Positions 24,363 to 32,262 of a DNA stretch of 64,000 bases are shown piece by piece. The DNA lies in assembly GCA_009772935.1 (NCBI GenBank), contig WOUR01000010.1:62001-126000 (forward strand), written 5' to 3'. Source of the stretch: Rhodospirillaceae bacterium (GTDB taxonomy: Bacteria; Pseudomonadota; Alphaproteobacteria; Reyranellales; Reyranellaceae). Each line of letters starts with the position of its first letter. The first letter of the stretch is position 1. Position numbers and translations under genes: made by a program. Under the pieces are notes generated by a model. That model made no database searches. It was not told the origin of the DNA and saw only the letters and a program-made list of their open reading frames with translations.

Positions 24363-25637
24363 ATGAAACTCATGTGGTTCCACCTCATGCCGTACACGGA
24401 GCTCCCGGAAGACTTCAACCGGAAGCACCCGTCGGTGTGGGTCGACATCCATTCCTCGCTGTTCGACCCCAGGCGCGCGCATCACATGTACAACGACTTC
24501 ATGGACGAGCTCGAATACGCCGCCGAGCTCGGCTACGACGCGATCTGCGTCAACGAGCATCATTCCAACGGCTATGGGCTGATGCCCTCGCCCAACCTGA
24601 TCGCCTCGTCGCTGGCGCGCCGCACCACCGACACCGCGCTCTGCGTGATGGGCAATTCACTGGCCCTCTACAATCCGCCGACGCGCGTCGCCGAAGAGTT
24701 CGCGATGATCGACTGCATCTCCGGCGGCCGGCTGATCGCGGGCTTCCCGGTCGGCTCGCCGATGGACACCTGCTACGCCTACGGCCAGAACCCCAGCCTG
24801 CTGCGCGAGCGCTATCTCGAGGCGCATGACCTGGTGAAGCGGGCCTGGACCGAGAAGGACACGTTCGCCTTCAACGGCCGCTACAACCAGCAGCGTTACG
24901 TCAACATCTGGCCGCGGCCCATCCAGAACGAACCGCACCCGCCGATCTGGATCCCCGGTGGCGGTTCGGTCGAGACGTGGCGCTGGTGCGCCGAGATGGA
25001 CTACGTCTACTGCTACCTGTCGTACTACGGCTACAAGGCCGGCCTCGCGACGATGCAGGGATTCTGGAACGAGATGGAGAAGCTCGGCAAGGACCGCAAT
25101 CCCTACCGGGCGGGCTTCCTGCAGTTCGTCGGCGTGGCCGAGAGCCGCCAGCAGGCGCTCGACCTCTACACCGAGCCCGCCGAGTACTTCTACGGCCGCT
25201 GCCTGCACGTCGATGCGCGCTTCGCGACACCGCCCGGCTATACGACGGAAGCCACCCAACGCGCCGGCATCCAGAGCATGGTGAGCAAGGCAGCCAACAC
25301 CGCGAGCTACTCCAGCAAGCTCAGCATGAAGGCCACGAACATGAAGGACATCGTGGACGGCGGCTACGTCATCGTCGGCTCGCCCGACGAGGTCGTGGAG
25401 CAGATCCGCAATGTCGCCACCAGCCTCAACGTCGGCCATCTCATGCTGCTGCTGCAGTACGGCAACATGAGCAAGGACACGACCAAGTACAATACACGCC
25501 TGTTCGCGGAGAAGGTGATGCCGAAGGTCAAGGATCTGTTCGGCGAGTGGGAGGACAAGTGGTGGCCCAAGCCAATGGCCAAAGGCCAGCGCGCCGCGGT
25601 TCCCCCCTTCCGCCCGCAGACCGTCGCGGCGGAGTAG
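24363..25637 (+). CDS. LLM-class flavin-dependent oxidoreductase (bacterial luciferase-like)
   Basis: A 424-residue TIM-barrel monooxygenase of the luciferase-like family. Typical segments are MKLMWFHLMPYTELPEDF, YDAICVNEHHSNGYGLMPSPNL, RVAEEFAMIDCISGGRLIAGF and HPPIWIPGGGS, with an F420- or FMN-type phosphate site. The C-terminus has VGSPDEVVEQIRNVATSLN. The substrate is unknown; relatives act on aromatic, alkyl or polyether compounds with a partner reductase. Ribosome-binding GGGAGAG lies 7 bases upstream. The hydrolase gene follows after four bases, suggesting a joint catabolic function. It diverges from ccr. Confidence 0.9.
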   Translation: MKLMWFHLMPYTELPEDFNRKHPSVWVDIHSSLFDPRRAHHMYNDFMDELEYAAELGYDAICVNEHHSNGYGLMPSPNLIASSLARRTTDTALCVMGNSLALYNPPTRVAEEFAMIDCISGGRLIAGFPVGSPMDTCYAYGQNPSLLRERYLEAHDLVKRAWTEKDTFAFNGRYNQQRYVNIWPRPIQNEPHPPIWIPGGGSVETWRWCAEMDYVYCYLSYYGYKAGLATMQGFWNEMEKLGKDRNPYRAGFLQFVGVAESRQQALDLYTEPAEYFYGRCLHVDARFATPPGYTTEATQRAGIQSMVSKAANTASYSSKLSMKATNMKDIVDGGYVIVGSPDEVVEQIRNVATSLNVGHLMLLLQYGNMSKDTTKYNTRLFAEKVMPKVKDLFGEWEDKWWPKPMAKGQRAAVPPFRPQTVAAE

Positions 25638-25641
25638 AGCC

Positions 25642-26433
25642 TTGTCCCAACCCGTGACCACGACGATCGACGTCAACGGCCATTCCTGCCGCATCTGGAC
25701 CAAGGGGTCGGGCCCGAAGCTGGGCTTCCTCGCCGGGCTGGGCGGCCTGCCTCGCTGGCTGCCCTTCCTCGACAGGCTTGCCGAGGGCCGGACGGTGATC
25801 GCCCCGTCCCTGCCCGGCTATCCCGGCGCCACCGGCCATACTGAACTCGACACCCACCTCGACTGGATCCTGGCCGTGCGACAGCTCGTCGACGGAGCGG
25901 GCCTCTCCGGGGCCGATCTCGTGGGCGCGTCGGTCGGCGGCGCCTTCGCGGCCGAAATGGCGGCGATCTTTCCCGGCCAGGTCCGCCGTCTCGCGCTGAT
26001 CGCGCCTTTCGGCCTGTTCGACGACAAGGAACCAGCGGCGGATCCCTGGGCGCAGCGCAAGGACGTGCTGCCGGGCCTCCTGTGCGCCGATGCCGCCAAC
26101 TGGAACGAGCTGGTAGCCCCGCCCGAGGGCGCCAATTCGGTGGAATGGCCGATCGAGATGACGAGGGCGTCCGAGGCCGCTGCGCGGGCCTTCTGGCCGC
26201 TCGGCAACACGCGCCTGGAAAAGCGGCTGCGGTTGATCTCGGCGCCGACCCTGATCCTGTGGGGAGACCGCGACGCCCTCCTGCCGCCCAGCTATGCCGT
26301 CAAGTTCGCCGAGGGAATCAACAAGGGAAACAATGGCGCGACCCGGGTCGAAACCGTGGGGAATGCCGGCCATCTGGCCTATCTCGACCAGCCCGATGCG
26401 GTCGCCAAGGCAGTATTGGGCCATTTTGCCTGA
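25642..26433 (+). CDS. Alpha/beta hydrolase
   Basis: A 263-residue alpha/beta-fold hydrolase. The nucleophile elbow is GASVGGAFAAEM around residue 92, the acid is in LILWGDRDALLP, and the catalytic histidine is in VGNAGHLAYLDQP near the C-terminus. The start is a TTG at 25642, the only sensible initiation codon between the upstream stop (25637) and the conserved N-terminus. It is encoded in tight coupling with the luciferase-like monooxygenase, so it may hydrolyse an ester or ring product of that enzyme. The substrate is not known. Confidence 0.87.
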   Translation: MSQPVTTTIDVNGHSCRIWTKGSGPKLGFLAGLGGLPRWLPFLDRLAEGRTVIAPSLPGYPGATGHTELDTHLDWILAVRQLVDGAGLSGADLVGASVGGAFAAEMAAIFPGQVRRLALIAPFGLFDDKEPAADPWAQRKDVLPGLLCADAANWNELVAPPEGANSVEWPIEMTRASEAAARAFWPLGNTRLEKRLRLISAPTLILWGDRDALLPPSYAVKFAEGINKGNNGATRVETVGNAGHLAYLDQPDAVAKAVLGHFA

Positions 26434-26453
26434 GAGTCTCACGCCCTTGGAGG

Positions 26454-26481
26454 TTGCTTCGCCGGTTCGGATCGCTATTGT
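26454..26481 (+). promoter_or_regulatory. Promoter candidate of the small exported-protein gene
   Basis: TTGCTT (26454-26459) and TATTGT (26476-26481) with a 16-bp spacer, 33 bp ahead of the ATG at 26515. Moderate match to the sigma70 consensus. Confidence 0.35.
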
Positions 26482-26514
26482 CCGGCGCGTTAGGGTTTTG
26501 CGAGGTAAACGGCA

Positions 26515-27114
26515 ATGACGATCCGTTCGATGAAGATGACCGCAGGCGCTTCCCTGTTCGCGGCGGTTCTGGCGATCGGCGCGAGCCTGCCCGAGCGGCA
26601 GGCATCGGCCCAGGTGAGGCCTGTGCCGCGCGAGGGCGTGGCCTTCAACGACGTGGTCACCCAGCGGGTCAAGATCGAATCGGTCGACACCGAGAGCCGC
26701 ACCGTGGCCTTCACCCTGCCGAACGGCCAGCTCGTGATCCTGCCCGTGGCCGACAGCGTCAAGAACCTGGATGCGATCGACGACGGGTCGATGGCGAACA
26801 TCACCTATTCCGAGGTGGTGACCATGCTGAACCTGCGCCAGAAGGGCCCCGGCTCCCAGCTCGCCCGCAAGGACCAGATGGGTCAGACCCCGAACCAGAC
26901 CGACGTCGAGGCCGGCCGCTTCACCCTCACGGTGGTCGGCGTCGACCTCGCCAAGAATATGGTCTCGGTGATCGACGGTCGCGGTGGGCCGGTGCGCACC
27001 TATTCGGCCAACTCGATCGCCAAGCAGGACATGCTGAAGAAGATCAAGGTCGGCGACGTCGTGATCGGCATGACGACCCCGCTGACGATCACTGCCCTGT
27101 CGCCGGCGCGCTGA
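26515..27114 (+). CDS. Exported protein of unknown function
   Basis: A 199-residue protein not recognised as a named family. It has a Sec signal peptide (MKMTAGASLFAAVLAIGASLP, cleavage near ASAQ), so it is periplasmic. The mature part is rich in beta-type segments with two similar-looking halves, TQRVKIESVDTESRTVAFTL and RFTLTVVGVDLAKNMVSVID. Each is followed by a GQ/GG turn and a hydrophobic strand, like small beta-barrel or OB-type domains. The gene stands alone, with its own promoter candidate and a strong terminator at 27134. Confidence 0.75.
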   Translation: MTIRSMKMTAGASLFAAVLAIGASLPERQASAQVRPVPREGVAFNDVVTQRVKIESVDTESRTVAFTLPNGQLVILPVADSVKNLDAIDDGSMANITYSEVVTMLNLRQKGPGSQLARKDQMGQTPNQTDVEAGRFTLTVVGVDLAKNMVSVIDGRGGPVRTYSANSIAKQDMLKKIKVGDVVIGMTTPLTITALSPAR

Positions 27115-27133
27115 TCTCTCCTCACCGACGTTC

Positions 27134-27165
27134 AAACGGCCGGCGTTCGCCGGCCGTTTTCTTTT
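27134..27165 (+). terminator. Rho-independent terminator
   Basis: A 12-bp perfect stem (AAACGGCCGGCG / CGCCGGCCGTTT) with a two-base centre, followed by TTCTTTT. It ends the exported-protein transcript 19 bp after its stop. The A-run on the far side lets it also act for the opposing DUF427 gene. Confidence 0.85.
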
Positions 27166-27171
27166 GGAGTG

Positions 27172-27453
27172 TCAGTGTACGCCGACGTCGTTCCAGAAGC
27201 CGACCCAGTGATCGACCGGCTGCATGCGGGCCTGTGGCGCTTCGTAGGACCAGGCGGCCCGTGGACTGCACACCGCCCCGTCCACCACGTCGTAGAACTG
27301 GACGCCGTGCGGGCACTTCAGATCGCCGTCGGTCTTGGGCGCACTGCGCAGCAGGTCCATTCGCACCGAATCGCGCGGAAAGTAGCGATAGCCGTCGACT
27401 TCGAGCGTGCGATCGCTCTCGGCGATCACCTTGCCCTGCCAGACTGCCTTCAT
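27172..27453 (-). CDS. DUF427 domain-containing protein
   Basis: A 93-residue single-domain protein of the DUF427 family: MKAVWQGKVIAESDRTLEVDG, YRYFPRDSVRMDLL, then CPHGVQFYDVV and the C-terminal AAWSYEAPQ. The family forms a compact beta fold of unknown activity and occurs in many soil bacteria. It follows the DUF899 gene by 16 bp and probably belongs to the ArsR-AHSA1-DUF899 set on the same strand. Confidence 0.85.
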   Translation of the reverse strand: MKAVWQGKVIAESDRTLEVDGYRYFPRDSVRMDLLRSAPKTDGDLKCPHGVQFYDVVDGAVCSPRAAWSYEAPQARMQPVDHWVGFWNDVGVH

Positions 27454-27469
27454 GGCGACCTTGCCTTTC

Positions 27470-28162
27470 TCAATACTGGTCGCGGCGCCTCACCCAATCC
27501 ATGGTGAAGGGAAGCGCCGCCTCGTCCCGGCCCTTCGAGGTCAGGTCCAGCAAGTGGTACGCGCCATTCAGCATGTCAACGCCGCGGGCATAGGTCGAAT
27601 AGGTGTGAAAGACGGAGCCGTCGTCGCCGCGGCGGAAGGCGCTGAAGCCCGGCATCTCGCCCGGACCGACCTTCATCGTCGCGAAATTGTAGTCCATCCC
27701 GGATTCGCCGGGCCGCGAACTCACCGCGAAATCGAAGTTGAAGTCGCTCTCGCCCGACGAGACCCAGCGAAAGCTCCAGCCCATCCGCCTTGCGTAGGCA
27801 TCAAGCCTGGCGAGCGGCGCCCGAGAGACGGCCACCAGCGTCGTGTCGCGGTGCGCAAGATGCACGTCGATGCCGTTGAAATTGTCGGCCCAGAAGGAGC
27901 AGCTCTTGCAGGCCTCGACCCAGTCCGGCCCGAACATGAGGTGATAGACGAGGAGCTGGCCGCGGCCCCCGAACAGGTCCGCCAGCGTTTCGCGGCCATC
28001 GGGCGTCTCGAAGGAATAGTCCTTCTCGACTCGTTCCCACGGCAGTTCGCGACGCTGCCGCGACAGCTCGTCCCGCAACCGTGTGAACTCCTTCTCCTTC
28101 GTCAGGAAATCGCGGCTGGCCGCGAGCCATTCTGCATGGGACACGACGGGATGAGCGGTCAT
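27470..28162 (-). CDS. DUF899 family thioredoxin-like protein
   Basis: A 230-residue thioredoxin-fold protein of the DUF899 group. The N-terminal half contains FLTKEKEFTRLRDELSRQRRELPW, then LLVYHLMFGPDWVEACKSCSFWADNFNG with a CxxC-like pair (CKSC) near residue 88, and PGFSAFRRGDDGSVFHTYSTYARG near the C-terminus. It is predicted to be a cytosolic redox or peroxide-responsive protein, but no activity is established. The ATG at 28162 overlaps the AHSA1-gene stop (ATGA). The pairing of ArsR, AHSA1 and DUF899 recurs in many genomes. Confidence 0.88.
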   Translation of the reverse strand: MTAHPVVSHAEWLAASRDFLTKEKEFTRLRDELSRQRRELPWERVEKDYSFETPDGRETLADLFGGRGQLLVYHLMFGPDWVEACKSCSFWADNFNGIDVHLAHRDTTLVAVSRAPLARLDAYARRMGWSFRWVSSGESDFNFDFAVSSRPGESGMDYNFATMKVGPGEMPGFSAFRRGDDGSVFHTYSTYARGVDMLNGAYHLLDLTSKGRDEAALPFTMDWVRRRDQY

Positions 28163-28623
28163 GACGGCCTCCCGAGGAAGGCCACGAGCTTGTCGAAGCT
28201 ACCGGCCCAGCCCTCATTGTGGCGGGCGAAGTCATCGGCATCGGCGAACGGGCCGTGGATCAGGGTGAGCTCGGTGCGGTCGCCCAGCGCGCGCATCTCG
28301 ACCCTCACCGTCGTCTCGTGGCCCCGCGCCCGGCTGTAGTCGCCATCGGCGTGATGCGCCCAGGTGAAGACCAGCCGCTCGGGCCGGACGACCTCCAGAT
28401 AGACGCCCGACGAAGCAAAGGCACCGTGCTCGTTGCGTCCATCGATGCGCCACGTACCGCCGCGCCGCGCATAGACCTCGCACAGCGTGATCTCCACGCC
28501 CGGTGGGCACATCCACCGCACGAACTGGTCGCGGTTCACCCAGGCATCGAACACCCTTTCGCGCGGGGCGTCGAAGATCCGGCTGAGATACAGCGTGTTG
28601 TTATCGAGCCTTGCGTCGGGCAT
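28159..28623 (-). CDS. SRPBCC/AHSA1 family protein
   Basis: A 154-residue START-like fold protein of the AHSA1 group: LYLSRIFDAPRERVFDAWVNRDQFVRWMCPPG, YARRGGTWRID, and C-terminal TLIHGPFADADDFARHNEGWAGSFDKL. These proteins bind small hydrophobic ligands; the function is not assigned. The start at 28623 lies inside the 3' end of the ArsR gene (23-bp overlap), so the two are translationally coupled. This is the common ArsR-AHSA1 pair in which the regulator controls the operon. Confidence 0.9.
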   Translation of the reverse strand: MPDARLDNNTLYLSRIFDAPRERVFDAWVNRDQFVRWMCPPGVEITLCEVYARRGGTWRIDGRNEHGAFASSGVYLEVVRPERLVFTWAHHADGDYSRARGHETTVRVEMRALGDRTELTLIHGPFADADDFARHNEGWAGSFDKLVAFLGRPS

Positions 28624-28966
28624 CGGACTTTCCTTTCGTCGGCTTGGAATCGGTTTCGGTGCTCTTCAGGAAGGCGTCGAGCCGGTCGAAGCTCGCCTCC
28701 CAGAACTTGCGGTAGTGCTCGATCCAGTCCGCCGCGGCGCGCAGCCCCTCGCCGCGCAATTCGCAACGGCGCCACTGCGCCTCGGTGTGACGTTCGATCA
28801 ACCCGGCCTCGGTCAGCACCTTGAGATGGCGCGACACCGCCGGCAGCGACATGTCAAAGGGCTCGGCCAGCTCACCGACCGTGGCGCCGCCGCTCGCGAG
28901 TCGCGCGAGGATGGCACGCCGCGTGGGATCCGCGAGGGCCGAGAAGGTCTGGGAGAGAGCATCCAT
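28601..28966 (-). CDS. ArsR/SmtB family transcriptional repressor
   Basis: A 121-residue winged-helix regulator: MDALSQTFSALADPTRRAILARLASGGATVGELAEPFDMSLPAVSRHLKVL. No metal-binding CxC is seen, so it belongs to the metal-independent group often paired with AHSA1 proteins. The start at 28966 gives the standard N-terminus; there is no Shine-Dalgarno sequence, and the promoter appears to place the first transcribed base at or next to the ATG (leaderless). A 22-bp inverted repeat overlapping the start, 28966-28987, is the likely operator. Confidence 0.92.
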   Translation of the reverse strand: MDALSQTFSALADPTRRAILARLASGGATVGELAEPFDMSLPAVSRHLKVLTEAGLIERHTEAQWRRCELRGEGLRAAADWIEHYRKFWEASFDRLDAFLKSTETDSKPTKGKSDARRKAR

Positions 28967-29001
28967 ATTTAACGCATATGTTAAATACAAGAGACAGTCA
29001 A
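28966..29001 (-). promoter_or_regulatory. ArsR operator and promoter, apparently leaderless
   Basis: The operator is TATTTAAC-GCATAT-GTTAAATA (28966-28987), arms perfect. On the minus strand -35 TTGACT (28996-29001) is followed after 17 bp by TATGCG (28973-28978), and the A of the arsR-type ATG lies seven bases after the end of that -10. The repressor site therefore covers the -10 and start, giving direct autoregulation. Confidence 0.65.
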
Positions 29002-29073
29002 CCTCTCTGCACCCCGCGATTGCAGCTCGTGACGGCGGCACCTATGAAAGCGCCTCACACGGAGCTTGAGCGT

Positions 29074-29847
29074 ATGGAAGCGATTTACCGCCTCGAAGGT
29101 GCCACGGCTGAAACGAGCGCATTCGCCGGCGGACCGTGGAGTCCGAAAATGCAGCACGGCGCAGCACCTTCGTCGCTGATCTGCTGGGCCGTCGAACACC
29201 TGCCGTCACCGGTGCCCATGCGCGTCACACGCCTTACCGTCGACCTGATGCGGCCGGTGCCGGTAGCACCGCTCACCATCGAAACCGAAATCGTCCGCGA
29301 GGGCCGCAAGATCCAGCTCGTGACGGTGCGCCTCCTCGCCGACGGCGCCGAGGTCGTGCGGGCAAGCGCGCTGCGCATCCGCATCGATCCCAGGGAGATG
29401 CCGGCGATCGCCAACGGGCCGCCGGTCGAGCTTCCGATGCCCGAGGACTGTGCACCGCCCGACTTCTTCGCGACCGAAACCCCGTTCCTCAAGGGCATCG
29501 AGATGCGCACCGCGAAGGGCGGTTTCCGCATCCCCGGCCCCGCCGCCGTCTGGTACCGCGCGACGCGGCCTCTCGTGGAAGGCGCCGATATCTCGCCGCT
29601 GATGCGGGCGGTCATCGCGGCCGACTTCTGCAACGGCACGTCTTCGGTGTTCGACATGAACGACTGGACGTTCATCAACGCCGACCTGACCGTCAGCCTC
29701 GGCCGCGAACCTGTCGGCGAGTGGGTGCTGCTCGACGCGGAGACTTGGATCGGCCCGGATTCGATCGGCATCGCCGCCGCACGACTGGCCGACCGCCAGG
29801 GCTATTTCGGCCGCGCCGTGCAGAGCATCATCTTCGAGAAGCGGTGA
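29074..29847 (+). CDS. Thioesterase family (acyl-CoA thioesterase, hot-dog fold) protein
   Basis: A 257-residue protein with two hot-dog-type halves. GPWSPKMQHGAAPSSLICWAVEHL near residue 20 corresponds to the family's GPW..xxxHGGPPAALL helix, followed by MRVTRLTVDLMRPVPVAPLTIETEIV; the second half has DFCNGTSSVFDMNDWTFINADLTVSLGR. It probably hydrolyses acyl-CoA esters. The ATG at 29074 has GGAG at 29061 and places the conserved motif at the usual distance from the N-terminus; in-frame ATGs at 29044 and 28978 are alternatives, and the latter would read through the ArsR operator. It converges with cysS with no intergenic base at all. Confidence 0.8.
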   Translation: MEAIYRLEGATAETSAFAGGPWSPKMQHGAAPSSLICWAVEHLPSPVPMRVTRLTVDLMRPVPVAPLTIETEIVREGRKIQLVTVRLLADGAEVVRASALRIRIDPREMPAIANGPPVELPMPEDCAPPDFFATETPFLKGIEMRTAKGGFRIPGPAAVWYRATRPLVEGADISPLMRAVIAADFCNGTSSVFDMNDWTFINADLTVSLGREPVGEWVLLDAETWIGPDSIGIAAARLADRQGYFGRAVQSIIFEKR

Positions 29848-31212
29848 TCAGCCTCTCTTCCAACTGGTGCCCTTCGGCCCGTCCTCGAGGATCACACCCT
29901 TGGCCCTGAGGTCGTCGCGGATGCGGTCGGACTCCTTGAAATCCTTGGCCTTGCGCGCGGCCTGACGGGCGGCGATCGCGGCTTCGATCTCGGCATCGGA
30001 CGGACCGTCGGCCGCCGCCGGCGTCCAGCGGAACCACGCCTCGGGATCTTGCTGCAGCAGGCCAAGCGCCCCTGCACCTGCTTTCAAATCGGCAGCGGCT
30101 AAGCCCGGACCGCCTTGCTGATAGACTTGATTGGCGAGCTGATGCAGCGCCGCTATCGCCATGGGCGTATTCAAATCGTCAGATAGCGCATCTTCAATTG
30201 ACTGCGGCACCACAGCCGCGGGCGATTTGCCGATATCGCGCAGCGCTCCATACCAACGATCCAATGTAGCCTTGGCCTGCGCGAGCCCCTCGGGCGTGAA
30301 GTCGAGCGGCTGGCGATACTGCGCCGACAGCAGCAGCAGCCGGATCACCTCGCCCGGATACTGGTCGAGCAGCTCGTGCACGGTGAAGAAATTGCCGAGC
30401 GACTTGCTCATCTTCTCGCCGGAGATGTTCAGGAAGCCGTTGTGCATCCAGTACTTCGCCATGATGGCGTGACCGAAGGCGCTGCGGCTCTGCGCGATCT
30501 CGTTCTCATGGTGCGGGAAGATGAGGTCGAGGCCGCCGGCATGGATGTCGAACGTCTCGCCCAGCAGCGCGCTGCTCATGGCCGAGCACTCGATGTGCCA
30601 ACCCGGACGGCCGCGGCCCCAGGGGCTCTGCCAGCCCGCCTGCGCGTCGGTCGAGGGCTTCCACAGCACGAAGTCGGCCGGGTCCTTCTTGTAGGGCGCG
30701 ACCTCGACCCGGGCGCCCGCGATCAGTTCGTCGTGCGAGCGGCGCGAGAGGCGGCCATAGTCTTCCATGCTGGGCACGTCGAACAGCACATGGCCTTCGG
30801 CCGCATAGGCATGGCCGCGCTCGACCAGGCGCTCGATCAGCGCGATCATCTCGCCCACATACTTCGTGGCGCGCGGCTCGACGTCTGGCGACAGGGCCCC
30901 AAGGCGGCTCATGTCACTCCGGTACGCGGCCGCCGTGCGCTCGGTCAGCGCGTCGATCGACTCCTGGTTCTCGGCGGCACGGACCATGATCTTGTCGTCG
31001 ATGTCCGTGATGTTGCGAACATAGGTGACGCGCGGATAGCGGCGCTTCAGCAGCCGGTAGAGGACGTCGAAGACGACGACTGGCCGTGCATTGCCGATAT
31101 GAACATAGTCGTAGACCGTGGGGCCGCAGACATAGAGGCGGACGTGCGACGGATCGAGCGGCACGAACGGCTCTTTTTCGCGCGACAGCGTGTTGTAAAC
31201 GACGAGGGACAT
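29848..31212 (-). CDS. cysS: Cysteinyl-tRNA synthetase
   Basis: Class I aminoacyl-tRNA synthetase charging tRNA-Cys. The 454-residue protein has the HIGH motif as [18 protein letters not shown] near residue 30, the zinc-site cysteine and histidines ([17 protein letters not shown]), and KMSKS in [14 protein letters not shown] near residue 265. It is encoded alone. A 17-codon ORF and a hairpin precede it (31253-31319), possibly an attenuation leader. The stop codon abuts that of the thioesterase gene directly, so the two genes converge with zero spacing. Confidence 0.97.
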   Translation of the reverse strand: MSLVVYNTLSREKEPFVPLDPSHVRLYVCGPTVYDYVHIGNARPVVVFDVLYRLLKRRYPRVTYVRNITDIDDKIMVRAAENQESIDALTERTAAAYRSDMSRLGALSPDVEPRATKYVGEMIALIERLVERGHAYAAEGHVLFDVPSMEDYGRLSRRSHDELIAGARVEVAPYKKDPADFVLWKPSTDAQAGWQSPWGRGRPGWHIECSAMSSALLGETFDIHAGGLDLIFPHHENEIAQSRSAFGHAIMAKYWMHNGFLNISGEKMSKSLGNFFTVHELLDQYPGEVIRLLLLSAQYRQPLDFTPEGLAQAKATLDRWYGALRDIGKSPAAVVPQSIEDALSDDLNTPMAIAALHQLANQVYQQGGPGLAAADLKAGAGALGLLQQDPEAWFRWTPAAADGPSDAEIEAAIAARQAARKAKDFKESDRIRDDLRAKGVILEDGPKGTSWKRG

Positions 31213-31252
31213 CGCCCCTTCTCCCGACTCAAAAACGAACGAAGGCTAACCG

Positions 31253-31265
31253 GGCCCGCTGGGCC
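31253..31265 (-). other. Short hairpin between the mini-ORF and cysS
   Basis: GGCCC-AGC-GGGCC on the minus strand begins at the base after the mini-ORF stop codon (31266-31268). A GTTTTTG stretch follows about 18 bases later. It may be part of a leader attenuator, but the T-run is not adjacent. Confidence 0.3.
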
Positions 31266-31319
31266 TCAGGCCTCGATACATCGCGCGAGGGGCGCGCCGG
31301 GAAGAAAGAACTGCGTCAT
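31266..31319 (-). CDS. 17-residue ORF upstream of cysS, possible leader peptide
   Basis: The peptide MTQFFLPGAPLARCIEA ends in a Cys codon four codons before the stop, and its stop precedes a hairpin. A TATAGA -10 box (31328-31333, minus strand) ends 8 bases before its ATG, so the transcript would begin at or near this ORF and continue 53 bases to cysS. Cysteine-containing leader peptides regulate cysteine genes in several bacteria. Here a single Cys codon, no ribosome-binding site and no comparison data make it a proposal only. Confidence 0.3.
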   Translation of the reverse strand: MTQFFLPGAPLARCIEA

Positions 31320-31327
31320 GGGGGCAA

Positions 31328-31333
31328 TCTATA
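31328..31333 (-). promoter_or_regulatory. -10 box upstream of cysS leader
   Basis: TATAGA on the minus strand, with TTGCGT 15 bp further upstream as the nearest -35-like element. Together they give a promoter candidate for cysS. The rest of the 307-bp gap (31213-31519) shows no other recognised element apart from the mini-ORF and hairpin, and GC-rich sequence ahead of the hydrolase gene. Confidence 0.4.
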
Positions 31334-31519
31334 CGAGGGGTTCTTGCCACGCAATTGAACGCCCGGGACAGTGCTTGTCAGGCCCGGCGTCCCGGCAACC
31401 GTTCCGCCGCACGGCTCCGGCCTATCGGCGGCCGCGGCGCCAGGTCCGTAGGCGGCGGGTCGTTGGCGGGTCAAGCCGGCTCCGCTAGTCTCCGTTCCAA
31501 CCGGAGGAAACCAACCAGA

Positions 31520-32236
31520 ATGCGCACCGAGGATATCGAATACCGGGCCGACGGCGTCCGCATGGTCGGACAGTATGTGGTGGACGACGACAGGCCTGGG
31601 CGCCGGGCCGGGGTGCTGGTCTGCCACGAGGGGCCAGGCCTCACCGACCACACGAAGAAGATCGCCGCCCGCCTCGCGGGCCTGGGCTACGCCGTCTTCG
31701 CGATGGACTATCACGGCGACGGCAAGCCGCTCGCCGATCCCAGCCAGACCATGGCGCGGTTGCAGCCCTGGATGGCCGATCCGACGGGTATCCGGACCCG
31801 GGCGCTGACGGCGCTCGAAGTGCTGAAGGCGCAGAAGGAAGTCGATCCGGCGCGACTCGCCGCCATCGGCTACTGCTTCGGCGGCACGACCGCACTCGAG
31901 ATCGCGCGCAGCGGCGCCGACGTGAAGGCGGTCGTGGGCTTCCATTCGGGTCTTGCGACCGCGCGGCCGCAGGACGCGGTGAACATCAAGGCCCGGGTGC
32001 TGGTTTGCATCGGCGCCGACGACCCGATCATTCCGCCCGAGCAGCGTCTGGCCTTCGAGACGGAAATGAAGTCGGCCGGCATCGACTGGCGGCTGCAGCT
32101 CTATGGCGGGGCCGGTCACAGCTTCACCAATCCGGCCGCGGATTCGCGGGGCATGAAGGGTTTCTTCTATCATGAAGCCACCGACCGCCGGTCCTGGAAC
32201 GCCATGGTCGAGTTGTTCGGCGAGACCCTGAACTAG
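31520..32236 (+). CDS. Dienelactone hydrolase family protein
   Basis: A 238-residue alpha/beta hydrolase of the dienelactone hydrolase group. The catalytic cysteine lies in the elbow AIGYCFGGTTALEIA near residue 115, the aspartate in GADDPIIPPEQR, and the histidine in GGAGHSFTNP. VLVCHEGPGLTDHTKKIAARLAGLGY is the usual N-terminal block. It hydrolyses dienelactone-like or other small esters; the true substrate is unknown. The start at 31520 has GGAGG at 31503. The Bug protein gene follows after 26 bp in the same direction, suggesting a shared catabolic substrate. Confidence 0.9.
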   Translation: MRTEDIEYRADGVRMVGQYVVDDDRPGRRAGVLVCHEGPGLTDHTKKIAARLAGLGYAVFAMDYHGDGKPLADPSQTMARLQPWMADPTGIRTRALTALEVLKAQKEVDPARLAAIGYCFGGTTALEIARSGADVKAVVGFHSGLATARPQDAVNIKARVLVCIGADDPIIPPEQRLAFETEMKSAGIDWRLQLYGGAGHSFTNPAADSRGMKGFFYHEATDRRSWNAMVELFGETLN

Positions 32237-32262
32237 AACCTGAGAAGAAGGGAGGACTCGAG

